DNA from: Heterodera schachtii | Taxonomy: Eukaryota; Nematoda; Chromadorea; Rhabditida; Heteroderidae | NCBI GenBank assembly: GCA_023374025.1 | Contig: SIJG01000110.1 | Location: 19,032 to 83,031, forward strand | Direction of reading: 5' to 3' | Length of the DNA: 64,000 bases | Part shown: piece after piece, positions 11,640 to 24,100 of the stretch | Layout: each line of letters opens with the position of its first letter | Numbering within the stretch: the stretch's first letter is position 1 | Program-made: the position numbers and the translations under genes | Notes under the pieces: model-generated | Database searches by the model: none | Told to the model about the DNA's origin: nothing | The model's input: only the letters and a program-made list of their open reading frames with translations

Positions 11640-13835
11640 AAACAAAAACAACGAAATACACATTCTTAGTTGTGTTTTTACACTTGTAATGTAAATCCCG
11701 GAAAATGCACATTTTTTAGTTTGTGTTTTACAATTGTAATACAAATGCCTGAAAATACACATTCTTAGTTGTGTTTTTACAATTGTAAATACAAATACCG
11801 GAAAATGCACATTATTAGTTGTGTTTTTACAATTGTAATACAAATACCGGAAAATGCACATCCTTAGTTGTGTTTTTACACTTGTAATACAAATACCGGA
11901 AAATGCACATTCTTAGTTGTGTTTTTACACTTGTAATGTAAATCCCGGAAAATGCACATTTTTTAGTTTATGTTTTACAATTGTAATACAAATGCCTGAA
12001 AATACACATCTTAGTTGTGTTTTTACACTTGTAATTTAAATCCCGGAAAATGCACCTTTTTTAGTTTGTGTAAATACACAATACAATTGTAATATAAATC
12101 CCGGAAAATACACATTCTTAGTTGTGTTTTTACAATTGTAATACAAATACCGGAAAATGCACATTCTTAGTGTGTTTTTACACTTGTATGTAAATCCCGG
12201 AAAATGCACTTTTTTTAGTTTGTGTTTTACAATTATAAGACAAATGGCTGAAAATACACATTCTTAGTTGTGTTTTTACAATTGTAATACAAATACCGGA
12301 AAATGCACATTCTTAGTGTGTTTTTACACTTGTAATTTAAATCCTGGAAAATGCACCTTTCTTAGTTGTGTAAATACACAATACAATTGTAATATAAATC
12401 CCGGAAAATACACATTCTTAGTTGTGTTTTTACAATTGTAATACAAATACCGGAAAATGCACATTCTTAGTTTGTGTTTTACAATTATAAGACAAATGCC
12501 TGAAAATACACAATACAATTGTAATATAAATCCCGGAAAATACACATTCTTAGTTGTGTTTTTACAATTATAATACAAAAACCGGAAAATGCACATTTTT
12601 AGTTTGTGTTTTACAATTGTAATACAAATGCCTGAAAATACACAATACAATTGTAATACAAAAACTTGGAAAATGCACATTCTTAGTTGTGTTTTTACAA
12701 TTGTAATACAAATACCGGAAAATGCACATTATTAGTTGTGTTTTTGCAATTGTAATACAAATACCGGAAAATGCACATCCTTAGTTGTGTTTTTACAATT
12801 GTAATACAAATACAGGAAAATGCACATTCTTAGTTGTGTTTTTACACTTGTAATATAAATCCCGGAAAATACACATTAGTTGTGTTTTTTACAATTGTAA
12901 TACACATACCGGAAAATGGACATTTTTTAGTTTGTGTTTTACAATTGTAATACAAATGCCTGAAAATACACATCTTAGTTGTGTTTTTACACTTGTAATT
13001 TAAATCCCGGAAAATGCACCTTTTTTAGTTTGTGTTTTACAATTGCAATATAAATGCCTGAAAATACACAATACAATTGTAATATAAATCCCGGAAAATA
13101 CACATTCTTAGTTGTGTTTTTACAATTATAATACAAAAACCGGAAAATGCACATTTTTAGTTTGTGTTTTACAATTGTAATACAAATGCCTGAAAATACA
13201 CAATACAATTGTAATACAAATACCGGAAAATGCACATTCTTAGTTGTGTTTTTACAATTGTAATACAAATACCGGAAAATGCACATTCTTAGTTGTGTTT
13301 TTACACTTGTATGTAAATCCCGGAAAATGCACATTTTTTAGTTTGTGTTTTACAATTATAAGACAAATGGCTGAAAATACACATTCTTAGTTGTGTTTTT
13401 ACAATTGTAATACCAAATACCGGAAAATGCACATTCTTAGTGTGTTTTTACACTTGTAATTTAAATCCCGGAAAATGCACATTTTTTAGTTTGTGTTTTA
13501 CAATTATAAGACAAATGGCTGAAAATACACATTCTTAGTTGTGTTTTTACAATTGTAATACCAAATACCGGAAAATGCACATTCTTAGTGTGTTTTTACA
13601 ATTGTAATACAAATACCGGAAAATGCACATTTTTTAGTTGTGTTTTACAATTGTAATACAAATGCCTGAAAATACACATTCTTAGTTGTATTTTACAATT
13701 GTAATACAAATACCGGAAAATGCACATTCTTAGTGTGTTTTTACAATTGTAATACAAATACCGGAAAATGCACATTTTTTAGTTGTGTTTTACAATTGTA
13801 ATACAAATGCCTGAAAATACACATTCTTATTTGCG
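11640..13835. repeat. Satellite array of about 47-bp units
   Basis: About 2.2 kb of head-to-tail units, roughly 45 copies by period. The core reads ttgtgtttttacaattgtaa, then tacaaataccggaaaatgca, then cattcttag. Sub-variants alternate aatcccgg, aataccgg and aatgcctg, with small deletions. The palindrome acaattgt recurs in most units. Open frames across it, in either direction, are repetitive artefacts. It lies between the slo-1 3' end and the flp-1 upstream region. Confidence 0.97.
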
Positions 13836-15122
13836 GGTTTTTTGAGAAATTTTGGAGGATTTTTGAGGCTTTTGGGGAAAATTGTCAAAATCTGTTAAAT
13901 TTTATGATTAATTTTGATAAATGGCATAATGTTTGCAATCATTTAATAATTTGGGTTTTAAAAAAGCGTTAAAACGAAAATCTCACCTTTTCCCGGCGGC
14001 GCCTTATCGGCACCACCGGCGGCTGGCCTCCCTTGTTCCCAAAAAGTTTTTTGGAAAAAGCGCCGTAAAAATCAACTTCGGTTTTTCATGCTTAGAATTT
14101 CATAAAATACTTATTTATAACAATAAATTGAAAATGCATATAACATTTGAACATTTTAAACGTGTTTTGAAAAAATTTGTAAAAATGAGGCTTTTTGCAT
14201 GGCAAATGAGGCTTTTGAAAATTTTAATCTGGGAACCCTGGTTTTACCCAGTTAAAATATGCATTTACATATTATGTAATTTTACACCACAAAAAATAAT
14301 TTCCTATAAAAAATTTACATATTATTTTTTGCAAATCGAGAATCAGATTTCACAGAAAATAAATAAAATAGGTAGTTTATTTTTTGGTACATAGCACAAC
14401 ACAGAAACTATTTCGAAAAATAAATTCAACAATTTGTATGTTATAGAAAAATATCGAATAACATTGAGTCAGAGTCAGCATTTTTCAGCAATTAATTTGT
14501 AGATTTGCAATTTTTTCCCGGCAAACCGATTGCCATTGCCGGTCGGAAAATTCAAAAATTGACTAACAAACCTTCAAAATTACTCAGTTTAATGGGCCTA
14601 AATCTCAATAAATACTAACAATCAAATTTTTTTTTTGGGAAAAAACTAAGACGCCGAAGATGTGTGGAGCCAAAAGTTCGACATGAGTTTTAAAATCAGT
14701 TAAGAACAAATTTTGTTGCTTAAAATATGTGAAATTTAAAAAAGGAAAAATTTTTTTCAAAAGAAATTCGCGGTTTGGTTCATTCAATTAATCACTCACA
14801 TTCAAAAAAAGGTAACAGGCACGCCAAAAATAAACAGTAACAAAACAATCGCAGTGTGGTGAAATGCTAGGGGATGTCCGAGAGCCTCGGTTCTTGAGTC
14901 GAAAATTCCCAGGGTTTTATGCTTTCAGTCTCGACTCCTTGTGGGTCAATTCTCGATCCCGGTTCTCGAGTCTTGGAAATTTCAGATCACTAACAGCCCG
15001 GATGAATTCGAAAGATGTACGGGAAACCGAAACTCGATACGAAAAGACCGGGAAATTCCATAGAGTTAGGGAACCGGGAAGCATATACATCCCCAAATGC
15101 ATTCTACCACTTTGTTCGACAA
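13836..15122. other. slo-1 3' flank
   Basis: AT-rich DNA with one GC-rich mobile-element word near 13990-14030, and a GC-rich stretch at about 14870-15090 that begins taggggatgt and ends acatcccca, probably another small hAT-like insertion. The plus-strand open frame at 13933-14394 has no recognisable domain. The slo-1 3' UTR must start here, but no clear poly(A) signal was pinned down. Confidence 0.45.
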
Positions 15123-18100
15123 TTACGCGAATAAACGATCGGATCCAATGCTTGTGCCACCCCCAGCGCCCCCCGCTTCACTGCCAAATGTGTCGAATTT
15201 TGAGTAGCCAAAGTCGAACTGCTCCAGCACATACACCTGAATATACGAGTAAATATATAATACCATATATATATAATATGGAAAAAAAATTTTGCGATAA
15301 ATTGAATAATTGCCGACATTGTCACTGCTTAGCAGGCGGAGCTCCGCTGGCGGATTGGTGATCACCTACATATATAAAAATTTACTCAACTAGAAAGAAA
15401 ACAAAATTTGTAATGATCCCATTCGTGAGTTTACTTTATTGAGTTATTTTATTTGACTTTATGATTATTATTTGGTAAAGAAATTTTCGCTGAAAATTTT
15501 TAAAAGAAGCTTATGGCTCCAGCATGAGTCTAGAAATTTTTTATGAATTTTTAAAAAATTAACCCTTTTTACTGATTTTTCGACATTTTGATCGATTTTT
15601 TCTGATCACTTTTGGCGCCGGAGCCAAAAAATCCAAAAATTGGCAACAGCAAATCGTTCATGCTCTACACGATAAAAGTGATTTTAAAGTGATTGTAATT
15701 GACAATTATGATATTCCTGCTGGTATGAGCAACTCGTTTCCCCCATTCCCCGGATCAGTTTGTGTTGGGACATTATATCAAAAAGGAAATAGTATTAAAA
15801 AAAGATTTTTTTTTTCAAAAAATCGCTGAAAATTTTGTGCTCGCTTAACTCACGTAGCGTTTATTGGATTCCAATGAAGCCTGGTCATGCAGACGGTACA
15901 GTCCAATGCACAGTTGGCCATGCCTTTTGAGCGCAATTGAAAACATTTCACCATAAGTTGAGCCAGTCTGTTTTGTTAAAAAATAACATAAGTATGTGTA
16001 ATATGGGTTAAAAATGCAAAAAATGTAAAGTTATGCGCTAAAATTCAAAAAATATGCAAAAATTCAAAAATATGTGTTAAAAACACATTAAAAAAAAGTC
16101 AAAACATTTTTTGTAAAAAAAAAAACAATAATTTTTCCAAAAATATTTTGTGTTGTATAAATTATATGAATTTATTAAACTCGTCAAGGAAAATTTATAA
16201 AATTTTATTTCGACGAAATTTTTCATTTATATGCTAATGCATTTTAGCTTAACAAATTTTTTTGGCCACAAACAAAAATTATGTACCAAAACCACGAGGA
16301 ATTTGTTTATGTGCCAAGCCCCCCCCCCCCGAAAAATAAGTTTTTCATTTCTCTCAGTACGATTATAAATCCGGCAGGCCGTTTACATTATATTTTATGG
16401 TAAAATGGTAATCCAAAATTCTTTTCTCATACCGTATAACCTAAATCAACATGCATTTAATTTTTACTGATGAATTAATTATTTTAACACATTTATTAAC
16501 TGTAATGCCCTCATATGGCTGATCGGAGAGCGCAATTTGTGCAATTCGACAACGATCTCGGTTGGCCAACGTGTCGGGAGTGCTGTAGCCTCCTGATCAA
16601 AAAAAATGGGGAATGGGCGGAACGGATGGCTTTACCAACAGCCATTACTGATCAGATTAGAAAGATCCCCAAAAAATAAAAATAAATAATTAAATGAATT
16701 ATCGGAATCCACTGGTTGAAATGATACTCGATACAATTCAATAGTTCTAGAAAATATGAATAAAACAAACTCCTTGGCCATTCCATATGCAAAAAAATAA
16801 AATATATCCGTAAAGATTTTTTTCAAATATTGAATTTTTTCTGGCCAGGCCTATAACCAGAAAATTAAACTTCCAAGGGGGAGGGTGTGACATGACCATT
16901 TTTTTTCCTCTTTGCCCACCATAAAACTTTCTTTCCGGTGCTATTTTCCAACTTAGGCGTCGCTTGGGAAATTCTTTTTGAAATTTTTGCCAATTTTTTT
17001 AAGATTTGAGATACATAATAATTCAATGAAATATTATCTCGTGCCAACGCGGAAAATTTCTTAATCACCTCTGAGGCCTGCCCCCTCAGCAAGAATCAGC
17101 TCAAGTTCGGGTGTGGCACCACCCGTGACCAATGTACGAATTAGGGTCAATGCCGAGTCATTAAAGTATGTGGTGGACATCAGCGAGTCGAGCACCGAAA
17201 TTGCAAATGCGGTACCACAGGCGAACGGTTGAGTCAGATACAGCTCAGTGTCGGGCTAATACAGTGAAAAAAAGCAGTAATTAATTAATTATTGTGATTA
17301 TAGAGGAGCAGAACCCTGGGGGAATTTTATATTTGAACAATTAATTGTTATCGTTTCGTAAATTGAACTTTTTTTGATTAAAAATGTAATTTATTAAAAT
17401 ATAATAAGAAAACAATTTTTTGGATGTTTTGTTGGGTCAGTTTGTTAGAATCATGAGAACATTTTTTGAAATTTTGTAGGTTAATCGAGAAAAATTATAG
17501 TTATCGAATACGAAATATGTTAATTTTTTATTGATTAGCAAAGGATATTTTTTTAATTAAAAAAAGTTCGAATGGCGGACTTATTTTTTACTTTTTTGAT
17601 TGATTGATAGGATTAAAGTGTTCCGAAATATAACTAATTAATTAATTAGCGGAAATTACGTCGTCATCATCATCTTGGTCGAGAAACTGCACATTGGAAT
17701 CATTGACTGACAAATGGAAATGGGGAAGAGCGATTTGGCATTAAAATACATTTAAAAATAAATATTTTTTTATTGGTTTACCTAATTCAGTGATCATTGG
17801 CACATTTGTCCCATTTTGGACGCCCAAAAGCGGCCTCTAAATTTTTTTTTCTTCATTTTTTACATTTGAAAAAATATTAAAATTTTTTGGTAAAAAATAA
17901 AGTTTAAATTTGAAATTGAATTACATAATTGTCATAAAATTCTTTAATGGCAAATATCCATCCACATCCGCCGTTCGTTGTTTTACCTGCCAAAATTGTT
18001 GTTGCCGTCCGCTGCCGCCGCTCCTTGTGTTCCCGGCGGCGGCACCCAACGGTTGCGGCGTCGGCGCAATTCCCTGCACAATGCGATGGACCGGAACACC

Positions 18101-21100
18101 GATGCTGCTCAGCGTATCCTCAAACTGCAATAAGAACAAAAAAATTTCCCATTTTCCTGGCAAATTTTAATTTCCCCTTTGGAGGATGGCATGTGACCCC
18201 ACTCTCCCCTTGGATACGAGCCTCTACTAATGATGCTCGAGAGTCTCGGTCTCGAGTCTCGACTCGAAAAAAGTCTCGGGTTTTTTCGGTCTCGGGAAAT
18301 TTTTGATCTCGAGCATCACTAGCCTGTACCCCCCCCCCCCCCCGCCCCTCCTCTGCTTGAATTTCCCTATTTGTAGCTATCGTAGCCTTTTTAAGTTGAA
18401 GAGAAAAAAAAAGATTATCGTTTCGCCTGTTGGTGCGTTGCTCGAAAATTTTTTTTCTTTTTACGGGCCTGGTTGGAGGCGTATGATTATGAAAAATTTA
18501 TGGAAAAAATGAGGAAAATTGGCCGGAGGTTTAGACCTAGTGAAAAAAAAATATTGGCCAGTAAAAAGTCCGGTAGTGCCCTGCCTGCATTGCTTTAATG
18601 TTCAACGATGCCAGGATGGCCTCCTTGTCAGCGAGTGTCGGGTCCTCGTTGGGGTTCGGAATTCGGGCGGACACAATGACGCACATAATGCACAAATTGA
18701 TGTTGACGGCACGAAGGTCGGCACGAGAGAGAGGATTGCCCTGGGGGAAGGAATTTCTTTCATAACCCAAAAATTCGAATTTTGTAATTATTTTTTTTGT
18801 TACATTGAGAATTGAGATTTTTGGCAAATTGTGCAGCGTTTTCCATTCATGCTTCAAATATTCAACATCGCCAACTGGAAATTTAGCAAATATATATTAG
18901 ACAGTTTTTCAAGAAAAATCTTAAATTTTTTTAGAATTTCAGAATGAAATTTTTTTGCATTTCTTTGAAAATATTATGATGAATTACTAAATTTTTTTAA
19001 ACTTTTAAAAAAATCGTTGAATTTTAACATTTTAAAAGATTTTGGCGTCAAAACGACTCGCTTACCTAGCAGTCTTTTTATTTTTTGTAAATTATTAAAT
19101 TGAAATTATTATTTGTATATTATTTATATTTAATATATAAACAAATCAGCAAACACACCAATTACAATGTGTTTCAGTTCATGGTAATGAAAATTTGATG
19201 CTCGCAATGGCATTATGAAGTTGCGCAGTCCGATCAGTGGTGAGTCTTTGTCAGCAAACAGACACACGACCACGTGACCTGTGCCGTCCCATCAAATTGA
19301 GAAAATTATTATTTAAATATTTTTTTACGGTTTTTAATTATTATTATTATTTTGAGTTCTACCGTTTAGCACTGTCATTGCCGCCTGATTTCTGTCCTGA
19401 AATAAACTTAATTTGAGTTCATGATGGTTATAAAAACAGAGACGGTCACACGGGAGGCGATAGAGGGGACCATTTTTTCAGACCATAACTTTTTAATGAA
19501 ATCGGCCAAATTTTACAAAGTTGGATGAAATTTTTGACGATCATCAAAGGGCTGTGAATGTAAATGGGTTTCAATTAAGGAAATTCGTAATCAGTAATTA
19601 CGGTAATCTTTTTCCAAATCCGGGAGCAGCTCATTTTCTAAGATTCTAAGTTTAAAATTTCAAAAAAAAATTTTTGGGGGAAACAGGGTGAATTGATCTG
19701 GGGAGGAACTGATACGGGAAGGAGGGCAAATGTAGTGCCCATTTCATCAACAGAAGATTAAATACCAAAATGCACTCCTCCAATTGTCGCGCAGGACACC
19801 TGGAAAAAAAATGTGAGATAATTCTCGAAGGTGATCGATCATATCGCATTTTCCAACATTGGCACCAATTACCAGTGAAACATGCCGGTGGAGTCGTACT
19901 TCATCTCCTGCTGCTCAAAGAGATCAGCACCGACACGGTTCAGTTCAATGTTGATCAATTGTGCCTGTGGACCGCCACCAGCCGACCCATTACCATTTCT
20001 GCGTTTACAAAAGTGATTGGATATTCGAAAAAAAGAACTGATCAGAGAGAGGAGTTAAATTGATTATACAGTGTGTCCGGATCTGTCCGGCATATGAAGC
20101 CGTTGTTGACGCGATGTGCCGCACCTTGATTGATCACGCCAGCAACCATGGAGGCTGTGAATGTGTATTGTACAATTAATTATTGTATGTACATATGTTA
20201 ATCTTGCGCGGGATGTGCGTTATTAGGAAATACAGTACCCAATATTTTCACCGAAATATTAGACCGTACACTCTTTCTTCCCCAGACAAAAGAAATAAAT
20301 TTTTCATAAAATATTATAACCTAAATCAATCAATTAATTTATTATTTTTTCTTTACTTATTTATTAACCGGGTTCATATTCAAAATTCTTGGGACTTTTA
20401 GTTTAGCTTTTGAAAAAGTTTAAGGAACAGAATTTAGGACAAAAATTCCTGTTTTAACATTACCCCGGGTCCTGTTGCATTTTCCAAAAAATTCAGGACT
20501 AGGGCCCTGGGAAATCCTGTAACATGATCTTGTCCTTATATGTATCCATATTGTCAATCATCATTATAAAGTTGAAACGGCATCAAATGACCCCATTTTT
20601 GCTATAGATTGATGAATGGCACCCACCACGCTTCATCATTGCCTTGCCGCCTTTGCGAAACAGTGACAAATTTTTGCATTTGCACTTTTTGATCAACGAA
20701 ACGTCGTACACATCAGCGTGACAAATTTTACACCAATAGAAGGCACTACAGTAAGGAGAAAAATACAGTAAACCAGCCAGCAGGAAATTTAGTGGATTAG
20801 GAATAAAAATGAAGCGCGTACGGTAACGAAAAAGTTTTCAGCAATTTACTATAATTAGGTAAGGGCTTCTACATATTTTTAGGACTTAAAACTGATGCTC
20901 ATGGAAAATGTTATTTTTAGGATGACTTGGAATTTTTGCAGGAAATACGTTAGCATAAGTTACATAAATCCTAAAAATAAAGACCCTAACTAAAATGTTA
21001 GAAAAAAGTACTCCCGAGATTCTCGTTCCCATTTCTCGAGAGGATAAATTCTCGAGTGGCTCTCGCTCCACCCAAAAAAGTGAGCACCCACCGTTTCACT

Positions 21101-24100
21101 TCATCCGCCGATTGGGCGATGAAAAAGCCTTGGGTTTGGGATTGGATCACCGTGCTTGGGCCCGGATTAATGGCAATGTTGCACTCCTTCTTCTCGTCAT
21201 CCTTCAATTCAATGGCTAACAACAAAAGGCCCAGACGAGTGAACAAAAGTCTGTAAATTGTTGAACGGATTTTGAATTTAAAAATGGATTTTTCGTAATT
21301 TGTGAAGGTTTAAATACACATACACAACAAAAACAACAGCAAAAAGTCAGTCAGAAATTCAATTCGATTGGCTGTTATGGTATTACCACACCCCATTTTT
21401 TTGTAGAAGTTAGACCTTTCCCATGAACCGTTTAGGATGAAATGTTTACTGTAAGTAATAATTCGAAAACTATATATTATTATTATCTATTAATATAAGA
21501 TTCATCATCAACTTAGAACTATAATTGCCACAGAGAAAAACAATTTATGATTTTTTTTGTGCCTGAAAAGTGATGAAAGATGTAAATTCCATGGTCGAAT
21601 GAATTAAATACATAGTAAAATTAAAAAAAAATTTTCTTACATGAAAAAATTAAGGAAAAAGTCAAATAATGAAAAACCTAAAAAATAAAAATTAATATGT
21701 GAAAATCTTTAAAGCTTAAAATAAAAATAATTGACGGGTTCACCCAACTCATTCATAGATCAAACTTATCCACACTAAACCCAAAAAAGCGCATCGCAAA
21801 AAGTGAGGTAAAAGCAAATAAAACAAAAATATCCCGTCCAAGTCGAATTCCTTGGACTTTCTCTGGTGCGGGCAGAGATAAGATTAAAAGTTGAAGCAAT
21901 TATTGCCTATTTGTTAGGCACTTTTGTTAGGCTTTCATTGACCCAAATTATTCCATCCGATCAACAACAGCACTCATTTGTCAGATAACAAAAAGAAAAA
22001 AAACAGACTGAGCCGCGTCTGGGAAACGCATGCCGACAAAAGAGTGGCTCAATGTCTCGGTGTACATCCCAAAAAAGGAGAAATGAAGAAGCAATGGATG
22101 TGACAGAAATACTCCCGACAACAGGCCCCGTAACCAGGGGGTAAGGAGGGGGGGGGGAGGGGGGTGATGGAATTAAAAATTAAGGGCTAGAGTTAAAAAA
22201 ATGTTTTCAGGTTCCCCACCTGCCAAAATTTTCTATATTCCTGGAAATAGCCTTTGATTTTAGAAAGAAAAAATTAGGCATGTTAGGTTCATTGAAACTA
22301 GTAAAAAAATTGGAGAAAAAATCCCAATGTAAGGCCAAAGAATCTTCTATCGAAGGTGTAAGATTTAAGCGCTTACTCCATGCCTGCCCCGCAAAGATAG
22401 CTGGAAATGAATGACATTCATTAAGTTTTATTTAATATTTGAAGATAATATGTTATGCGTTGGAGCTTAGGCTCATCAGTACATTTAAATATAATTTTGG
22501 TCAAAATGTTTAGTTTTTTGTAAATTTCTTTTTTTTAAATCGACTTTTTATGCTTTATACACAAAAAAAAAATATTTTTTGCTCCAAGCCAAAAATATTT
22601 ATTTATGGCGAGTAACTCACAATGACAGCCAATCTGGTGTATGTTTGGACTAAATTTGGTGGAAAATATTTAAGGAGATTAACAAAAAATTATTTTATAT
22701 ATATAAAATTATTAATTAATTAATTGCATATACTAAATGTCTAATTCAAATCTGACTGACTTTTTTTTAGACAAACAATGCACAGAAACGGCAAAACAAT
22801 AATTAATTAATTAATTAATTATTAATTAATTAATTAATTATAATATGTATATGGGGGAGGAAAAGCAACAAAAAACTTAAATATTTCAAGAAGAAACATC
22901 TTAATTTCATAAAATTTAAATGAAATGGCAAAATAATTTCTAAAAACGTAAAATAAAAACACATAAAGAAAATATTTAAAAAAAAGCCGAATAAAATTTG
23001 TTAAATAGATTATTCTTTTTTTTTAATTCCATTTTAGGGGAGTGTTTCAATTTTTTGAAAGTCAAGCCTTACAAATTATTGGAGAGAAATATTTTAAAAA
23101 ATTATTACATATACATAAATTCGCACCACACAACAACAATCAGTACTGCCGTACTCACTCAGCCGCGTCTCGGAAGCGCATTCCGGCGAATGAGTGACTC
23201 ATTGTTTCGGTGTACATCCTCCAAATGAGCATAGAAAGGGTCAGTCAATGGCATTTATTTGAAATGCCAATCCATCACATGATTAGTATATGCAAGAGTG
23301 TAATGGTTCACTCGATTGGGGTCTCGGGGCCAATTCTCACACAGTTTTTTGATTTAAAGAAAAATTTCAAGAAAAAAATTTGAAAGATTTTTTCAATATT
23401 TTCGAATGAATTTGTAGTTTTTTTTTTTGAAAAATTTTGTTTGAAATTTTTCTTTAATTGTAGTAAAAATGTAGAACATTCATTTAGAAAAGCTCATTCT
23501 GAAACAGTCAATTGCAGACTTTTGGAATCGTTCAAAAATTTTAATAAAATTTTGAAAAATTAAATTTCTATAAAAAATATACTGTGAAATGATTATTAAA
23601 AAATTTTTTCATAATCAATATTCAGGGATAAGATTTCAAATTAAGTATTATAATATCATATTTCGTTTCCAAGAAAATTTTTAAACTTGATGAAATTCCT
23701 TGAAATTTTGCTTTGCTTGGCGAGTAGAGGAAAATAACAAGAATGTTTTGTTGATTTTAAGTAAATTTATGCTAAAAATTATGTTAATTGTTGAAAAAAC
23801 GCTAAATATGTCAGTTTTACGAAATGGCCCAGTCATTAATTTGTTAATTGATAAATTAAAGTCATTAATTTGTTAATTGATGATAAATTGCTTACTCCAT
23901 GCCAGCACCTCGCAAATATTCGTTCAGCCATTCGGCCATGTGAGGCGACTGTTGGGTTAGAAAGAATGGGTTAAGAAATACGTATGATGATTAAAGCAAA
24001 AATTAAGAAAAACCCTTTTTTCCATCCAAACCAAAAGTTGGAAAGTGCCCGAAAATGTTTTTTAAAAAGCATAATTCGCATTATTAGAAAAAATCAAGGG

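Noticed and set aside
11488..13334. Long ORFs in both directions across the satellite
   Set aside because: They are translations of a tandem repeat with period about 47 bp; peptide repeats mirror the DNA period.
11640..13835. CRISPR-like array
   Set aside because: Whole units repeat without unique spacers, and the genome is eukaryotic.
13933..14394. 153-codon plus-strand ORF
   Set aside because: A/T-rich, no recognisable domain, overlaps a transposon word and has no supporting neighbour exons.
14864..15361. 165-codon plus-strand ORF
   Set aside because: Antisense of the last two slo-1 exons plus a GC-rich repeat.
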